Assembly (NCBI GenBank): GCA_016806645.1
Contig: JACSYO010002009.1
Span: 718,501 to 782,500, forward strand
DNA from: Ophiodon elongatus
Lineage: Eukaryota; Chordata; Actinopteri; Perciformes; Hexagrammidae
Length of the DNA stretch: 64,000 nt
Direction: 5' to 3'
This document shows, piece after piece, positions 40,508 through 52,390 of the stretch. The notes under the pieces are model-generated. The model was not told where the DNA came from and ran no database searches. It was given only the letters and a program-made list of their open reading frames with translations. Position numbers and translations under genes: made by a program. Position 1 is the first letter of the stretch; each line of letters begins with the position of its first letter.

Positions 40508-41442
40508 CTTCGCGGATGCTGATGGAGTATAAAACCTTTCCCTTGTCAGCTCATGTCCATGCGACTGTTTTTGCAGAAAGTTTCCTTTCAAACTAAAATT
40601 CGGTCCATATCTTACACGTTGCACCTTTTTTTTTTTAAAGTAAATCATACATTTTGTAGTGAAACAAACAATTGGCTGATACTGGATGTTAGCAGAATAG
40701 GAATGCAATATTATCTGCCTCAAAATTCAAAAGACAAGACAGAAAGTCTTCTGCCGAACAAGGCATCTCTGTCTCCTCTCTTTTGGTTCTCCTCGATGTT
40801 AAAAAGAGATCAACGTGGGACTAAACTACCGTTGACTCTTGAGTAAATAATACATTAAAACTTCTAAAGTTTTGAAGCGTCAAGCTCACTCAACAAAGAC
40901 TCATACTGGTACACTTTGATAACGAGTGAAAGAATATGGAACCCCGAGTGTTGCCCCATTCTTCTACTTCCTCTCCGGAGGTTTCTCTCGGGGCCACACT
41001 CAAAGGAAGTGCTGCTTGTCCATTTGTCAGATTTGCGACCCAATGCCATCAACGAGTATCGGTGTGAGTTTAAGATACTGGTTCTGCAACGCAACGATTT
41101 GATCAAAACCCAATGAAAGGCAATCTCTATCGGCCCCCGAGTGTGTAATACATCACCAGCCTCCAATAAAGGAAAGCAACAGCAGTTTTTCTCATTATAT
41201 TATATTATAGCAGACCCCGACAGATAAAGCCGCCGGGCCAATGTAGTTTATTTCTTCACCTGTAAAATTTCCTGCTCCGTAGATATCTTGGTCACAGTTC
41301 TTCACTAATCCAATTTAGACAACGAAATAAATAAATAGGTTATTGCGTACGATGAAAGAGTTTCAGCTTCTATCAGATTTCCAAACAAATGTCAACACCG
41401 TTGGCCATAAAACTCCAGCATTGATCGGGCTTCTATAATAAA
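40506..41442. other. intronic stretch, nothing recognised
   Basis: Mixed sequence; no feature was recognised. Confidence 0.45.
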
Positions 41443-41522
41443 CCTGCTCTTTAACATATCAATACATTTTTCCTGCTCTTTAACATATCAATACATTTTT
41501 CCTGCTCTTTAACATATCAATA
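41443..41522. repeat. 29-bp tandem repeat, about 2.8 copies
   Basis: Unit begins CCTGCTCTTTAACATATCAA and starts at 41443, 41472 and 41501. The copies are identical until the third breaks off after ATCAATA. Identity implies recent duplication. Confidence 0.97.
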
Positions 41523-42033
41523 ATGTTTTAAATGTCAGATAAAGCCTGTGATGTTTCGAATGTTCCGTAGCAGCGGATTCACAGTTCGACTTCAAAACAA
41601 ATCAACACGAGTAATAAGTTGATCCAGAGAAAAAGGCTGATTCAAAGTGAAGGCTACCGGTGAGTGGGAGCTGTCCGCCTGTCCTCCGGATGCTTGTGGT
41701 CGGCGACGGCTCTAACGGCGTTGGACAGGTACGGGATTGTGAATCAGTGGCCCCTGGAGGAGGCTGACCCCCGGTCGTCTGCGGCTCATCACCGGGTGCT
41801 CTGATTCATTTGTTCAGTCCCTGGACGCTTGTCTTTCCCCCGAGGGCAATACCCAGCATGCCCGTTGCTCTTTGGCTCACGGAGGGATTGCCTCAGAAAA
41901 CACCCCACCAACAACAACACAACAGTTAATGAGGGAGACGGGAGAAGCAGACCACATGTGCGCGTGACCGTTTGATGTTCCGGAACTGTTTTTTTCGGTC
42001 CGTGCAAGACACGAGCTCTGGCTTTATCTTCTG

Positions 42034-42090
42034 TGGATATGTGTGTCTGTGTGTGTCTGCGTGTGTGTGTCTGTGTGTGTGTGTCCGTGC
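42034..42090. repeat. imperfect (TG)n with TCTG and TGCG units
   Basis: TG-rich stretch broken by CTG and CGTG units. Confidence 0.85.
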
Positions 42091-42272
42091 ATGTGTTGAC
42101 ATTTGTACCAAGTATGATTTTGTGTGCTTCTGCCGGTGTGGACTGTTTGAGGATGTTCACAGCAAAACGGGCGGGCAGGAGAGTGGTGGGGGGTATCAAA
42201 GTCTTAACCCCGCTGAATTAATCATAACCTTCTTTTAATCCAGGCCTGCTGAGCCCCAAACACTGCCTCTTT

Positions 42273-42308
<36 letters not shown>
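42273..42308. repeat. (TG)n microsatellite
   Basis: Perfect TG array of 36 bp. Confidence 0.96.
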
Positions 42309-42310
<2 letters not shown>

Positions 42311-42639
42311 CATGTTGATACCACAATCAGCAGGGAATGCTTGTTAATAATACATTCGCAGCTCTCTACTGTATCTCTGGCCTCGTGCTATTCTCCTCTT
42401 TCTGGCCTCGAATGCTTCACTCTCTTGTTTTGTCTCTCTTGGTCTCTCCCCATACCCATTAATCCCTCCTTCCCTCCCTCCTTCCTTCTTTCCCTCCCTC
42501 CCTCCCTCCCTCTCTGCAACCCCCCGCCGTCTTCTGTTTTGCCTGGAAGTGGTTGTAATTGTCGATGGTCAATGTGTCAGCGCAGCTTGAATTTTCACAG
42601 GTCTGCGGTGCTGCGCCTGTTTTTGTTTTTTTGATTAAA

Positions 42640-43035
42640 GCTGCAACTTCAGGCAACATAGATTAGACTGGGGATTATTTTCGCCAATCATTTTTTGGTT
42701 AGTAACATGTCAGAATAACTAAATAACTAATTAAATAAATAAATAAATAAATATTTGCTTGTCTCATATGACTGAATATTATCTATTTATTATATTTAAT
42801 ATTCAGTCATATAAGACAAGCAAATCTTAACATTTGAGAAGCTAATGGTTTGACCTCTTTTTAAACTGTATTCAGTCAACAGTCTGAAAACCGAACAATA
42901 TTAAATTTGCAATGCTACAGAACAGTGGAGAAAACAAATCTACACATTTGAGAAAGAAGGACTCATATAGTTAATAGTCATAGTTAATTGACTATCAAAA
43001 ATACGATTGACTAATTGACAACTAATTATTCAAGC
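42640..43035 (-). mobile_element. teleost interspersed repeat, reverse copy of the 3090-3475 family
   Basis: ACATTTGAGAAGCTAATGGT (about 42831) is the reverse complement of the CAGCTTCTCAAATGTGAGGA landmark. The left edge AAAGCTGCAACTTCAGGC followed by GATTATTTTCGCCAAT matches the other end of this family as I know it. A second ACATTTGAGAAAGAAGGAC at 42945 indicates a duplicated inner part. It contains the hairpin at 42753-42825. Confidence 0.6.
42753..42825. repeat. inverted repeat, 28-bp arms with one mismatch, 17-nt loop
   Basis: Left arm 42753-42780 (ATTTGCTTGTCTCATATG...) pairs with 42798-42825 (...CATATAAGACAAGCAAAT) except for one C/A pair. It sits within a dispersed repeat, so it probably arose from an inverted partial duplication of that repeat. 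Confidence 0.93.
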
Positions 43036-43137
43036 ACTAATGCAGAGCAGAGCTGCTTTTAATTGGAACGGCTGCAACCCTCACAATATACAGCTCATGG
43101 CGATGACTTGGTGTGTATGTATTTGTTTGTGTGATAC

Positions 43138-43141
<4 letters not shown>

Positions 43142-43195
<54 letters not shown>
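43142..43195. repeat. (TG)n microsatellite, about 27 units
   Basis: Perfect TG array of 54 bp. Confidence 0.97.
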
Positions 43196-43197
<2 letters not shown>

Positions 43198-43485
43198 ATA
43201 CTGTATGTCTTTGAGAGCGCTGCTAATGCACCAAGGACTCTCTGCGCCTCCTTTCCTGCTTCCATATCACAAAGATTGCCTAAGATAGCACATCTCCGTG
43301 TCAACCCCCGCTGAGCTGACTCTGCAGCAGGCCGTCCCATAATATCAGATTTTTATGCGTCCCTCTAATGACGCCTGTAAATGTCCCACTCTTTATCCTC
43401 CCCTCTACTTTCTTTTATCATTAGAAGCCTGGGAAGTAGGCAAAACAAAAACGGTGTTACTGTGCGTTTGCCCTTGTGTACATGT

Positions 43486-43489
<4 letters not shown>

Positions 43490-43520
<31 letters not shown>

Positions 43521-43598
43521 ACTCACTCACTCACTCACTCACTCACTCACTCACTCACTCACTCACTCACTCACTCACTCACTCACTCACACACACAC
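43490..43598. repeat. compound (CT)n (CACT)n (CA)n microsatellite
   Basis: CT array to about 43515, then about 18 perfect CACT units to 43589, then a short CA tail. The CACT unit is the sum of its two neighbours, which suggests it arose where CT and CA arrays met. Confidence 0.96.
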
Positions 43599-43999
43599 CA
43601 GTTCAAGCTCTGTAGCTGTCGTGTTGTCCTTTCCACATGTCGTCGTCGTGTCATGCTGCCTGTGAATAAGCTGCCCCTGCGCTGTGGCTGCTGCAGAAAA
43701 AGAAAATGTCTAATATTTTATTGTTTTGATTGTTTGTCAATGTTATTACTACTACTGTTCAGGTCTTATTTTTTAGTTCCTGATCAAGTAGCTATAAATA
43801 TATTTAAATGAATACAAATAGGAACTAAGTAAAAGCACTAATTATAACAGCCATTGCTTGTATTGAGGGGGATTTCATGGTCGGCAAAGTGTGCGTTGTT
43901 TAAACGTTGCTGTAGGGGTTGATTAGTTGATCACTTGAATAGAATTAATATAGACACTACTGATCAAAGAACATCTTTCCAGCTACGCTGTCTCTATTA

Positions 44000-44190
44000 T
44001 TAAAGGGATGAATTGATATTTTGAAAAATATGCTTATTTGCTATCGTGAATTAGATTAGAAGATTGATACACTTTTCTTTTTGATTTTGGGAGCTTTGAG
44101 CTAAGCTGCTGGCAGTTGCTTCATATTTGGGATGCAGACATGAAAGTGGTATTGATATTCTCGCATTAACTTGGAATTATACGTTCTTTA
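44000..44190. mobile_element. remnant of a palindromic teleost MITE
   Basis: TTAAAGGGATGAATTGATATTTTG and the following ATATGCTTATTTGCTATCG (about 44001-44048) match the familiar teleost end AAAGGRATAGTTNGACATTTT...GCTTATT. 44100-44180 (GAGCTAAGCTGCTGGCAG, TTCATATTTGG, CAGACATGAAAGTGGTATTG) matches the other half in reverse. Both halves contain a diverged GAGAAGATTGATAC core in opposite orientation. Confidence 0.6.
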
Positions 44191-44634
44191 AAGGTGCTCC
44201 ATACCAGAGCATTTCTGTTGCCTCTCTCGACATGGCCCTCGCCGCCAGCGGTGCTAACAGTGCAAGCTACGGCAAACGTGCTAACAGAGCTAACAGTGAG
44301 TTACCGGAGGGTGGGTGCTATCAACTGTGACCGCCGTCTGAGAGCAGTGCAGAGCTATGGTGCTTAATTAATGCTCTGACTGTCCTTTATAGCACCTTTT
44401 TTAAAAGACTACTATCGCCTCAAAGGACAACCACAAATGCCGGTTCCTGATGACATGCTCGACTCAGCCCACAGTCCTGTCCTGAAGCCCCGCCCCCACC
44501 GCCGCACAGAGAGCACATATTAAGTTGAATTATTTTTTTGAAAGTGTCCAAATTGCACCAACTTCTACGGCGCACGTCCTTAGTGTGAAGTGGATCGTCT
44601 TAACGTTTTTCAAGATATGCAGAGCACACACACA

Positions 44635-44654
44635 CACACACACACACATACACA

Positions 44655-44747
<93 letters not shown>

Positions 44748-44780
44748 CACAGACACACACACACACAAAGACCACACACA
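44635..44780. repeat. (AC)n microsatellite with AGAC interruptions
   Basis: About 145 bp; the perfect core is at about 44656-44743, followed by CAGACCACAGAC and ACAAAGACC units. Confidence 0.97.
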
Positions 44781-45623
44781 GAGACAGAGACAGACAGAGA
44801 TTCCTTGCTTAGGTAGAAAACCCCCCGGGGAGCCACACTCATATTTCCATGCCGGGCTCGGGCTGAAATCGCTCAAATGCCGACCACAGTTGGTGCAGTG
44901 ACTCACTGAATTTGTGCGTTCAGAGCGTCTGTGGCTCCTGCTTCTGGGTGAGATGGACTAACCTATAGTAGATGTGTCCTGATTCTTGCAATGAGAGCTC
45001 TCAGACAAAGAATTAGCATACGTCCACCAGCAAATGCTCTCGCCTCTCATACATGGAGATAGGGCATAGCTCTCTTGTTGTAATGAAGTCTCCACACGAG
45101 TGTCCGCGCCTATAGAAGTGCACATGAGTCACTCGACGTTGTGTGCCGACGCACCGATACGGCCTCTTTTGCTCTCCAGCCAAGTCCATGGCTCCAATCT
45201 AGCATCTCACTGTCCCTCTCGTTGCTTTTCCTTCTCTATCTTTATTCTTTTCTTCTACTGCCATTTAAATTTCCTTCCCGCATGCTCCCCTGTGCCTCCA
45301 CTTTATCGTTCTCTCCCGCTGCGCCCCGTGGCACCCAGGGGAACGGTGGTTCTCTAACAACCTTTTCAAGAATGATTGGGCAAAGTGAGTCAGGGAAAAA
45401 ACAACACAAAAAGGTCAGTTTTCCATTTTTCCCACCGGTTAGGGTTTCAGGTTTGCCGATACCCCGGGCCTCGTTATAAGGCACATTTACTATGCGAGCC
45501 ATGCTGCGTGTGACCTAGCTCCTGTACAATTAGCATTGACGTGGGGAATATGGCAGTGAATAAAGGTTTAACAGTGACCCCATAGCCATCTGTGATAGTG
45601 TTGAACTAATTAGCTTACCACTG

Positions 45624-45625
<2 letters not shown>
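44781..45625. other. intronic stretch, nothing recognised
   Basis: Mixed sequence; no feature was recognised. Confidence 0.45.

Positions 45626-45701
<76 letters not shown>
45626..45701. repeat. (CT)n microsatellite, about 37 units
   Basis: Perfect CT array of 75 bp; mirror repeat. Confidence 0.98.
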
Positions 45702-45704
<3 letters not shown>

Positions 45705-46669
45705 ACTAACTATCCCTCACTAATCAGTCGGTCTCACATGTACATGCACACACACACAGTGAACCCCTCTAGCTATTAGCCACGTTAGTGCGTGGAGTCC
45801 CCGTTAAACGCGTGGACATTAACGCCAAGTTGAACAGTAATGGGAACAATAATGGTCTTCTTGTCTACAGCTTATTACGCGGAAAAATAAAGGGAAGCGC
45901 TAAGCCATGCAGCTTCCAGAAACAGCACATTAAGAGTCACTGCTGCCTTGTCCCAACCCTTTTTTATTTTTAAGTATAAAAATGATCAAATTGACATACC
46001 ATCTTCATCTGTAATTTCAGGTCTTTTTTTTACTTTCAATGCCTCCGCACCAGCCCGAGCAAAAACATTTATGTTTTGGGTTGTCCGTCCGTCAATCCGT
46101 CCATCGGGTCCTTTCTCGTGAGCGTGATACCCCGGACCACTTCGAGGGAATTTCTTTGTATTTGGCACAAAGGTCCACTCCGAGTTTTTACAAGTTGTGG
46201 GGAAAAGTAACGACGAATGCAAAATCCTGAAGGGACGTCTCTGACACGCTGCATGTCAGACACCAGGCTGAAGTTGGTTTGATGCTCACCAGTTGACCTC
46301 TTGTTTTCCCCAATAGTCTGCATCAACTTAAAGTTACTCAAAAGTGTGGACCACCAGCTGGGCCGCTATCAATAGCTGAGATCGGATGGCAGGATTTGCC
46401 ATAGTAATGATAAAGTATTTGTTTTGTGTCATTTATCGTGTGTAAAATCTGTGTGGTATAGTTTTTTTTATAGCTCCCTAACCGCACGTAGAAAAAAAAG
46501 AGTCTGTTTCCAGTCAGAACTCTCCAAGAATAAATTGCCACAGGAGACCATCGTTTCTTTACATTCAGTTTCTGTGGAAGACACTTTGTTAGAGGCCGCC
46601 TCACTTATACAATGTATGGGGGGGAAAGCCTCTCCGCTCTCGCTCTCACTCTTTATTTAAATCATAGCT
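45702..46669. other. intronic stretch, nothing recognised
   Basis: No exon or repeat family was recognised. Confidence 0.45.
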
Positions 46670-46925
46670 CCGTCTCTCTGACAGCAGATATCTGACCCTG
46701 TCACTACTCGTACCATCAGCATGAATAATGCCCTGTGAATGAGCTCCGCACCGACCGGTTACATGTAACAGCCTTCTAATTTCCCCGCCGCGGGCGCTGT
46801 CACCTACCTGGCCGTCATCTGCATTACAGAACACCCCGGATGCTCTCGCGTGCGCAGACCTGTGTGCACCTCCAGAGTGTTTTAGGATGTCATCCGTCGC
46901 CCACAAAACACCCCTGGCTCTAATC
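46670..46925. other. candidate conserved noncoding element
   Basis: Repeat-free block with GCATGAATAATGCCC, CCTTCTAATTTCC and a G+C-rich middle. Inference from appearance only. Confidence 0.28.
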
Positions 46926-49234
46926 ATAAAGCCCTAGCAGGCAGAGGCTGCATGCCCAGAGGCCATGAGGGCAGAGGAGGCCGCTGCCCTCAGGCCAGCC
47001 CCGGGTCTCTGTGGCCTACCATGACACTGACAAGGTGGAGGGAATGATGTGTGGAGGTTTGCTGCATCAGGACTGTGGATGAAGAAGCCTTCGGTGAGAG
47101 CCTACGCTGCTATGGAGGGTCTTAGAAACTGGACTACGTTCAGCTGTGATGACTTTCTTCTTTGCAAATTATTTTTCGTCAAACGGATTGAACCAAGAAA
47201 GACTATGATTTAAAAAAACAACAACAACTATTGAATAGATCTAATGCGAATAACAAATTATAAATAACTTTAAATGTGAAGGAGTGACCTTCTCTCTACA
47301 CAGCAAGACGTACTGATTGCTGTCCGTCTAGTAAAAGTCAGGCTGAGAGCTCACTCCAGAAGTAGAAAGGCATCTGGGATGTACAGACAAATGATCCAGC
47401 TCGACAATGTGCTGGATTGTGTTTCGATTAAAAAAAAAAAAAAACTGCCAATAGAAGTTGAGAGATTGATCTCTGGAATCAATAAAAGCCCACTCCTACA
47501 CATATTGTCAGCTCAAAGTTCGTTCTCATTTTGTCAGAATGCAAAATGATGGAAATTATCTTTGACTCCCAATTGCTGTTCAATTTACAGTGCTTCTTCT
47601 TGATGAGGGGGTTTTCTCCGGGGAGTTAACGGCATGACCTCGGGCACTGGAAAGACTTTCGTGTTTTTTACATGAATTGAAGTCGCCTCCTGTTTCTGCT
47701 GTAATTTCTTACATTTTTTTTTTGTTAACGAGAGAAACCAAGCTTCCTTAATCTTCCCGCTCGAGTAACCTGGCGTCCTGGTCATGTATGTGTTTAATTG
47801 GATTTGAAGTAATTAAGCGTCGAGGAGTGAAAAGTGGGGCGGATATTCAGGAGAGCAGAGGTGGGACATTAGCAATTGAAGGGGATAAAGTGGCAGGAGG
47901 TCGTCCTGATTAAACTGTCGGTGGAGAACCCACAGCAAGGCCATGTTGAGATAAAAGATTAAGATTGAGATTAAACATGTCATACACAAGGGCCCATGGC
48001 GTGGTCGTCTTATTCTTTTCATAGTTGCGCATTTTCTCTTTCCAAATTCTCTTTCACACACACACGCAACTGGGAGCTTTGTCATATTTGCTGAATAGCT
48101 TATTTAGCGAGGATTAACATCAAAGATCCGGCAACAAGATCAATGTCATCTCAGAGAAACTCAAAGGTTCTGAGAACCGATGTTTTCCCTGAGAAAGAGA
48201 GAGAGAGCATTGGAGCGCTGGTTTGCTCGTCGTGTGATCCTCTCAGCTGTTGCCAGCTCCCGCTCCATACCTTCAGTACTTGTTCGATAAGAAGAAGAGG
48301 CAGCGGTTCCCGCCATAGACTGCTGAACAGAACAATCCAATAGCCAGAGCTGTAACGCCAGGCATCGATGGGTTCGCGGCCCTGTCATTCGGTTCCAGGC
48401 CCATGGTCAAAGTGGCCTCCTTAAGTCCCATTTTTCATCATTAGCGTGAGACGTAAAACTGATCCCTAGGTAAAGTGTTAAAAAGTCAATTTTGCTGGGG
48501 CCCACCCTGACAGATTGTTCCGCGCAGTTACCATGGGAACAGTGAAGGGTTAAGGGGCTCCGAGTTGTGCATACCGAAGTGTCTCTCGGTGGTTTCCGAT
48601 TCTTTGTGAAAGTAACAGACCACCGAACAAGCCACCTCGTCATGAAGACAGCTGACGCTTTGAGGACGTCCACCGCTTCAAACCGCTCTACGGTGTGTAG
48701 TGAACGTGATTCATAGAAGTCCGTCTGTTCCCTGTTCAGGTAACTCAGTCGGTGCAAAAAATAATAGACTTGCTAGATGTAGTGGAGTCAAGACAAAACT
48801 TGCTCTCAGGCAGACGATCAGAAACTTGGATGATATTATAATCATGTATACGAACGATGTAAATCAAATGCTAAAAATAACTGGGCATTAAAACTGACTC
48901 TCTGGAAGTTTCTTTTATAAAACCAGTGTTCCTCGACTTGGGGCCTTCATCAGGCTGTTTTATCTCTTTCTTTCTTTTTTCTTTTTAGTCTTCTTTTTTT
49001 GTTGGCATTTGTCATTTCTGCAACATATTGTCATCTTGTATACAGTTTATCAAAAATGAAACACAAATAATAATGACGGCAATGATAATCTAGATTTCTT
49101 TAATTAATTCAATCTCCAGAATAGTCAATCCCTGTGTAGTTGCAATGTCCACTGTGCCGCACTAAAAACACAAATTCAAGATCTTTGAATGTAAGTGCCA
49201 CCTTTTAGTGTTGACGGGGTGTAGACTAATGCTA
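46926..49234. other. intronic stretch, nothing recognised
   Basis: A runs near 47430-47444 and T-rich sequence near 48965-49010; otherwise unique-looking. No exon was recognised. Confidence 0.45.
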
Positions 49235-49262
49235 GTGTGTGTTGTGTTGTGTTGTGTTGTGC
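49235..49262. repeat. short (TGTGT)n repeat
   Basis: Four to five GTTGT units. Confidence 0.85.
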
Positions 49263-49597
49263 TGTTTAGAAACACCAGCTGAAGGGCAAGGTGGAAAATT
49301 GATGGCTTGCTATAGGCAGAGTGAATGGGTTTTGAAGCCGTATTTCCAATAATGCATTTTCCCTGGCTTCCCTGAAAGAGGGCACGAAGAATAGAAAGTT
49401 GTTTGTATCTATTATGAAACGCTGTCTTTTGTGGTTGTTTTGCAAAACGGTTATTGACTTCAACCTGTTTGTGCTTCTTTTAAATGCCGAACGCTCGCTG
49501 TACTGCTCCTTCTGCTGGACTTTTTGCTTTCAGAGATGTGTTTTTTTTTTTTTCATCGTCAAAGCAACAGGACTAGCGTGCACTTTTATCGCTCTAT

Positions 49598-49646
49598 AGC
49601 GCACGCACGCACGCACGCTTGCACGCTCGCACGCTCGCACGCACGC
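49598..49646. repeat. (GCAC)n-type repeat with CTCG variants
   Basis: GCAC units at 49600-49617 followed by GCTTGCAC/GCTCGCAC variants. It is CpG-rich for this region. Confidence 0.9.
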
Positions 49647-49731
49647 CTGAGGCCTCTCATGCCGTAAAAGCACAGAGCCATAGAACTAATATGGCAAGTT
49701 GACATTGAGGATGAGCCCTTCAGTGAATATG

Positions 49732-49906
49732 TGCTTGGGAAAAGAACATACTGGGATTTGAAAACTCCGGAGAGGCGTTCGAGGGCTTTGAAAATGCGGG
49801 CGTATTAACAGTTACCGCTTTGCATTCAAAGGAGTCAAATTTTTTTCCCGGCTTCCTCCGCAGTAGCTTCTGATTCCTGTCTGACACGCAACAAAGAACT
49901 ATTGAT
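49732..49906 (+). repeat. diverged tandem duplication, copy 1 (175 bp)
   Basis: Runs from TGCTTGGGAAAAGAACATAC to AACAAAGAACTATTGAT. Copy 2 follows after 4 bp in the same orientation. Confidence 0.93.
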
Positions 49907-49910
49907 ATGT

Positions 49911-50078
49911 TGCTCGGGAACAGAACACTCTGGGATTTGAAGCCACCGGAGAACCGTTTGGGAGGGTTTTCACAATGTAGGCGTAATGACTTTGCATTTA
50001 AAGGCGTAAAGTATGTCTTCTGGCTTCCTCTGCAGCAGCTCCTGATTTCTGTCTGACACGCAACAAAGCATTATTGAT
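49911..50078 (+). repeat. diverged tandem duplication, copy 2 (168 bp)
   Basis: Runs from TGCTCGGGAACAGAACAC to AACAAAGCATTATTGAT. It is colinear with copy 1 throughout: CTGGGATTTGAA, CCGGAGAA/GG, CTTTGCATT, GGCTTCCTC and the stretch CTGTCTGACACGCAACAAAG are shared. Confidence 0.93.
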
Positions 50079-50472
50079 CCTCGCGGGGGGGGGGACCGGC
50101 TGAGAACAAAAAAAAACAACCTCTTCTCCATCTGGTGGAAAGTGCGATGTCGGGGTCTCCAGGAGCCGACACTCAACCCCCCCTTTGCCCACGCACTTGT
50201 ACGTGCAATTACACGTCGCACAGCGCGGCCACATCGCGACGAAGCTCTTCAGGGGGAACCGAGGAGCTGAAGCCGCTGACTAAATGACAGGTCATTTTCA
50301 GTTGAGAGTGGAGCGTTCGAGTGATGCGATCAATCACTTCGGCGATCACCCGTGCAGACTCCGGTCATCGAAGGCTGATGACAACGAGACAAGATTGCTC
50401 GACAAGTGCGCGTGAGGCGGAGACGTGCGTGCCGTGTACACGTGGAGATGGCACATTAATTGATTTCCATTT

Positions 50473-50492
50473 AAAAAAAAAAAAAAAAAAAA
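50473..50492 (+). repeat. poly-A run (about 20)
   Basis: Homopolymer with no recognisable retroposon upstream. Confidence 0.9.
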
Positions 50493-50879
50493 ACGCATCA
50501 AAATGCTGCGTTTTGTTCAGGCAATGGAGTCATTGGTGCTAAGTAGGCAGCAGTTACTGTTTTTGAGATATGTGAAAAGGATAGGGCAAGTTTTTCATGG
50601 ATTTTTTTTTTCTGTCTGAGATGGCCACAGCTGGAGAAAAGTGGATCTATTGATCCCGGGAGTTTCATTTTTCAAACATAGTCATCTTTCACAGCCAGCT
50701 TCGATTTTTGAAAAATATACAGTGTGCTTTTCACATAATTTCACAGCTTTTTTTGTGTTTTTTTTTCTTCACAGTGGAGATATGTGAATAATCCCTGGGT
50801 AGGTGACAGGAGGTGAAAGTGAATGACCATACTCGGCCCAGCTCGTGCTCAAGTACAAGTTTAAAAGTTTGAGCATTTT

Positions 50880-51115
50880 TTTTAAGCAACAATGCCGAAC
50901 ATTTGTTGGTTCCAGCTTCTCAACTGTAAAGATTTTAATACATAATGATAGTTAAGTCAATAGCTGGGCTTTTGGGCTATTTGACCTATTGGTCCAAAAT
51001 AAAAATAAATAAAAATAAAGCAATTTAAATCACGATGGACAAATAGACAGTTAATCAGTTAATCAAGAAAATAGTTATTATATTGATGATTAACCGATGA
51101 GGAAAACAACAATAG
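50880..51115 (+). mobile_element. teleost interspersed repeat, + copy of the 3090-3475 family
   Basis: TTGTTGGTTCCAGCTTCTCA (about 50902) is the landmark. The segment 51030-51110 (CAGTTAATCAGTTAATCAAG, GATTAACCGATGAGG) is the characteristic AATCGATTAATC-like end. A+T-rich insertions at 50996-51025 separate the parts. Confidence 0.6.
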
Positions 51116-51618
51116 TCTGCGGCCACATGCAAATTACAATGCTGCCTTTTACGATGCACTTGCTTGAGAAAATAACAGTTTTTACAAAGCCCCACTTGAA
51201 TCCTCGATATCACTAAGTACCACTTGTTTGCCTCGCCTCTAGCTTGCCCTCAGTTCGCCGATTTTCCGAGTAAGAAAAGTGCACGAGCGTGGCCTTTTAC
51301 TTGCTTTGGTTTTTTTACACGTTGGCCCTCTGACCGCGCTGTGCTTTCTCCTCCAATTTCCAGCCGAAAAAATAACGAGCCGGACAAAGGTTAAGAGAGG
51401 CAAAAAAAAAAAAAAGATGCAGAGAGAGAGAGAGAAACGGAGAGAGTGACAGATGTGTCGGTTGAATTCCACTAAAACCTCAGAGGCTCTCTCGTCGTTT
51501 ACTAAAACAAAATGCCGACTGCCCGCAGCGCGGCGTCCTGGGCTGTCAAGTGGTGAGGGAGTGGTGATGTCATCGCTGAAAGTCGTGGCCCCGGTGTTGC
51601 CCAGAAGCAGGTCACGGC
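51116..51618. other. intronic stretch, nothing recognised
   Basis: The 214-codon minus-strand frame at 51239-51883 depends on the adjacent CA arrays and shows no domain. Confidence 0.45.
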
Positions 51619-51627
51619 AACAACAAC

Positions 51628-51678
<51 letters not shown>

Positions 51679-51728
51679 TCAGACTCCTGGTGGTGGTTAA
51701 AGGTCTACTTGGTGGGAGGACTTGACAG

Positions 51729-51761
<33 letters not shown>
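51619..51761. repeat. paired (AC)n microsatellites
   Basis: (CAA)n leading into AC to 51676, a 54-bp unique spacer, then AC at 51731-51761. Confidence 0.96.
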
Positions 51762-51763
<2 letters not shown>

Positions 51764-52079
51764 CTGCCCATCGCTCTGTCTGTTCAGAGGGGCGTGGGTG
51801 GGCGGGAGCGCCGCGTCCCGTCTTAAACTTAATTTGTGAGTGCAAACAAGAATAGCTTCTGACCGTTTTCTAAAGTTCAACATTTAAACCGTCTTTTTCC
51901 GCTGAGGGGGTTTTCATAATGTTCGCCCAACAAAAAAAACCCACCACAAACAAAGAACCAACAACCTTTAGACATGAACGTAGCACAATTACATTATGAC
52001 ACCAATGCGCCGAAGCACTCTCAGAACTTCACACTTCATTAAACCAAAATGAATTCTCCGGGGACGTTGTTTCATTTAC

Positions 52080-52345
52080 TTTGAGGACTCGATGGAGACA
52101 GAAGAAGGAAAAAAACAACCTCTTAATACGTTTTCGGAGGATTTCCCGGCAACCGGCAACGGAGCGACTTTCTTAATGCAAAGCCGCTGGATGGGCCGCG
52201 AAGACGGATCGTTAATAGAATGCGTCGCAGTGTATTCAGTAATCATTATTAATCTGTGTGTCGGCGGATTCTTTCTCGGCTTGGCCCAGTGTTCATAAAG
52301 CTCGGTTAATTAGACTGATTGATTAGATGCTGGTGATTCAGAGCT
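52080..52345. other. candidate conserved noncoding element
   Basis: Repeat-free, with CTCTTAATACG, TCGTTAATAG, AGTAATCATTATTAATC, GGTTAATTAGAC and GATTGATTAGATG motifs. It is the densest cluster of homeodomain-type cores in the window. Conservation is untested. Confidence 0.38.
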
Positions 52346-52389
52346 CTCATCCCGTCAGGCCTCTAATAAGATCAGATTGCTCTCATGTT

Positions 52390-52390
<1 letters not shown>

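Noticed and set aside
51239..51883. 214-codon open frame on -, longest in the window
   Set aside because: Most of the middle is two CA microsatellites read as Cys-Val; flanks have no domain resemblance.
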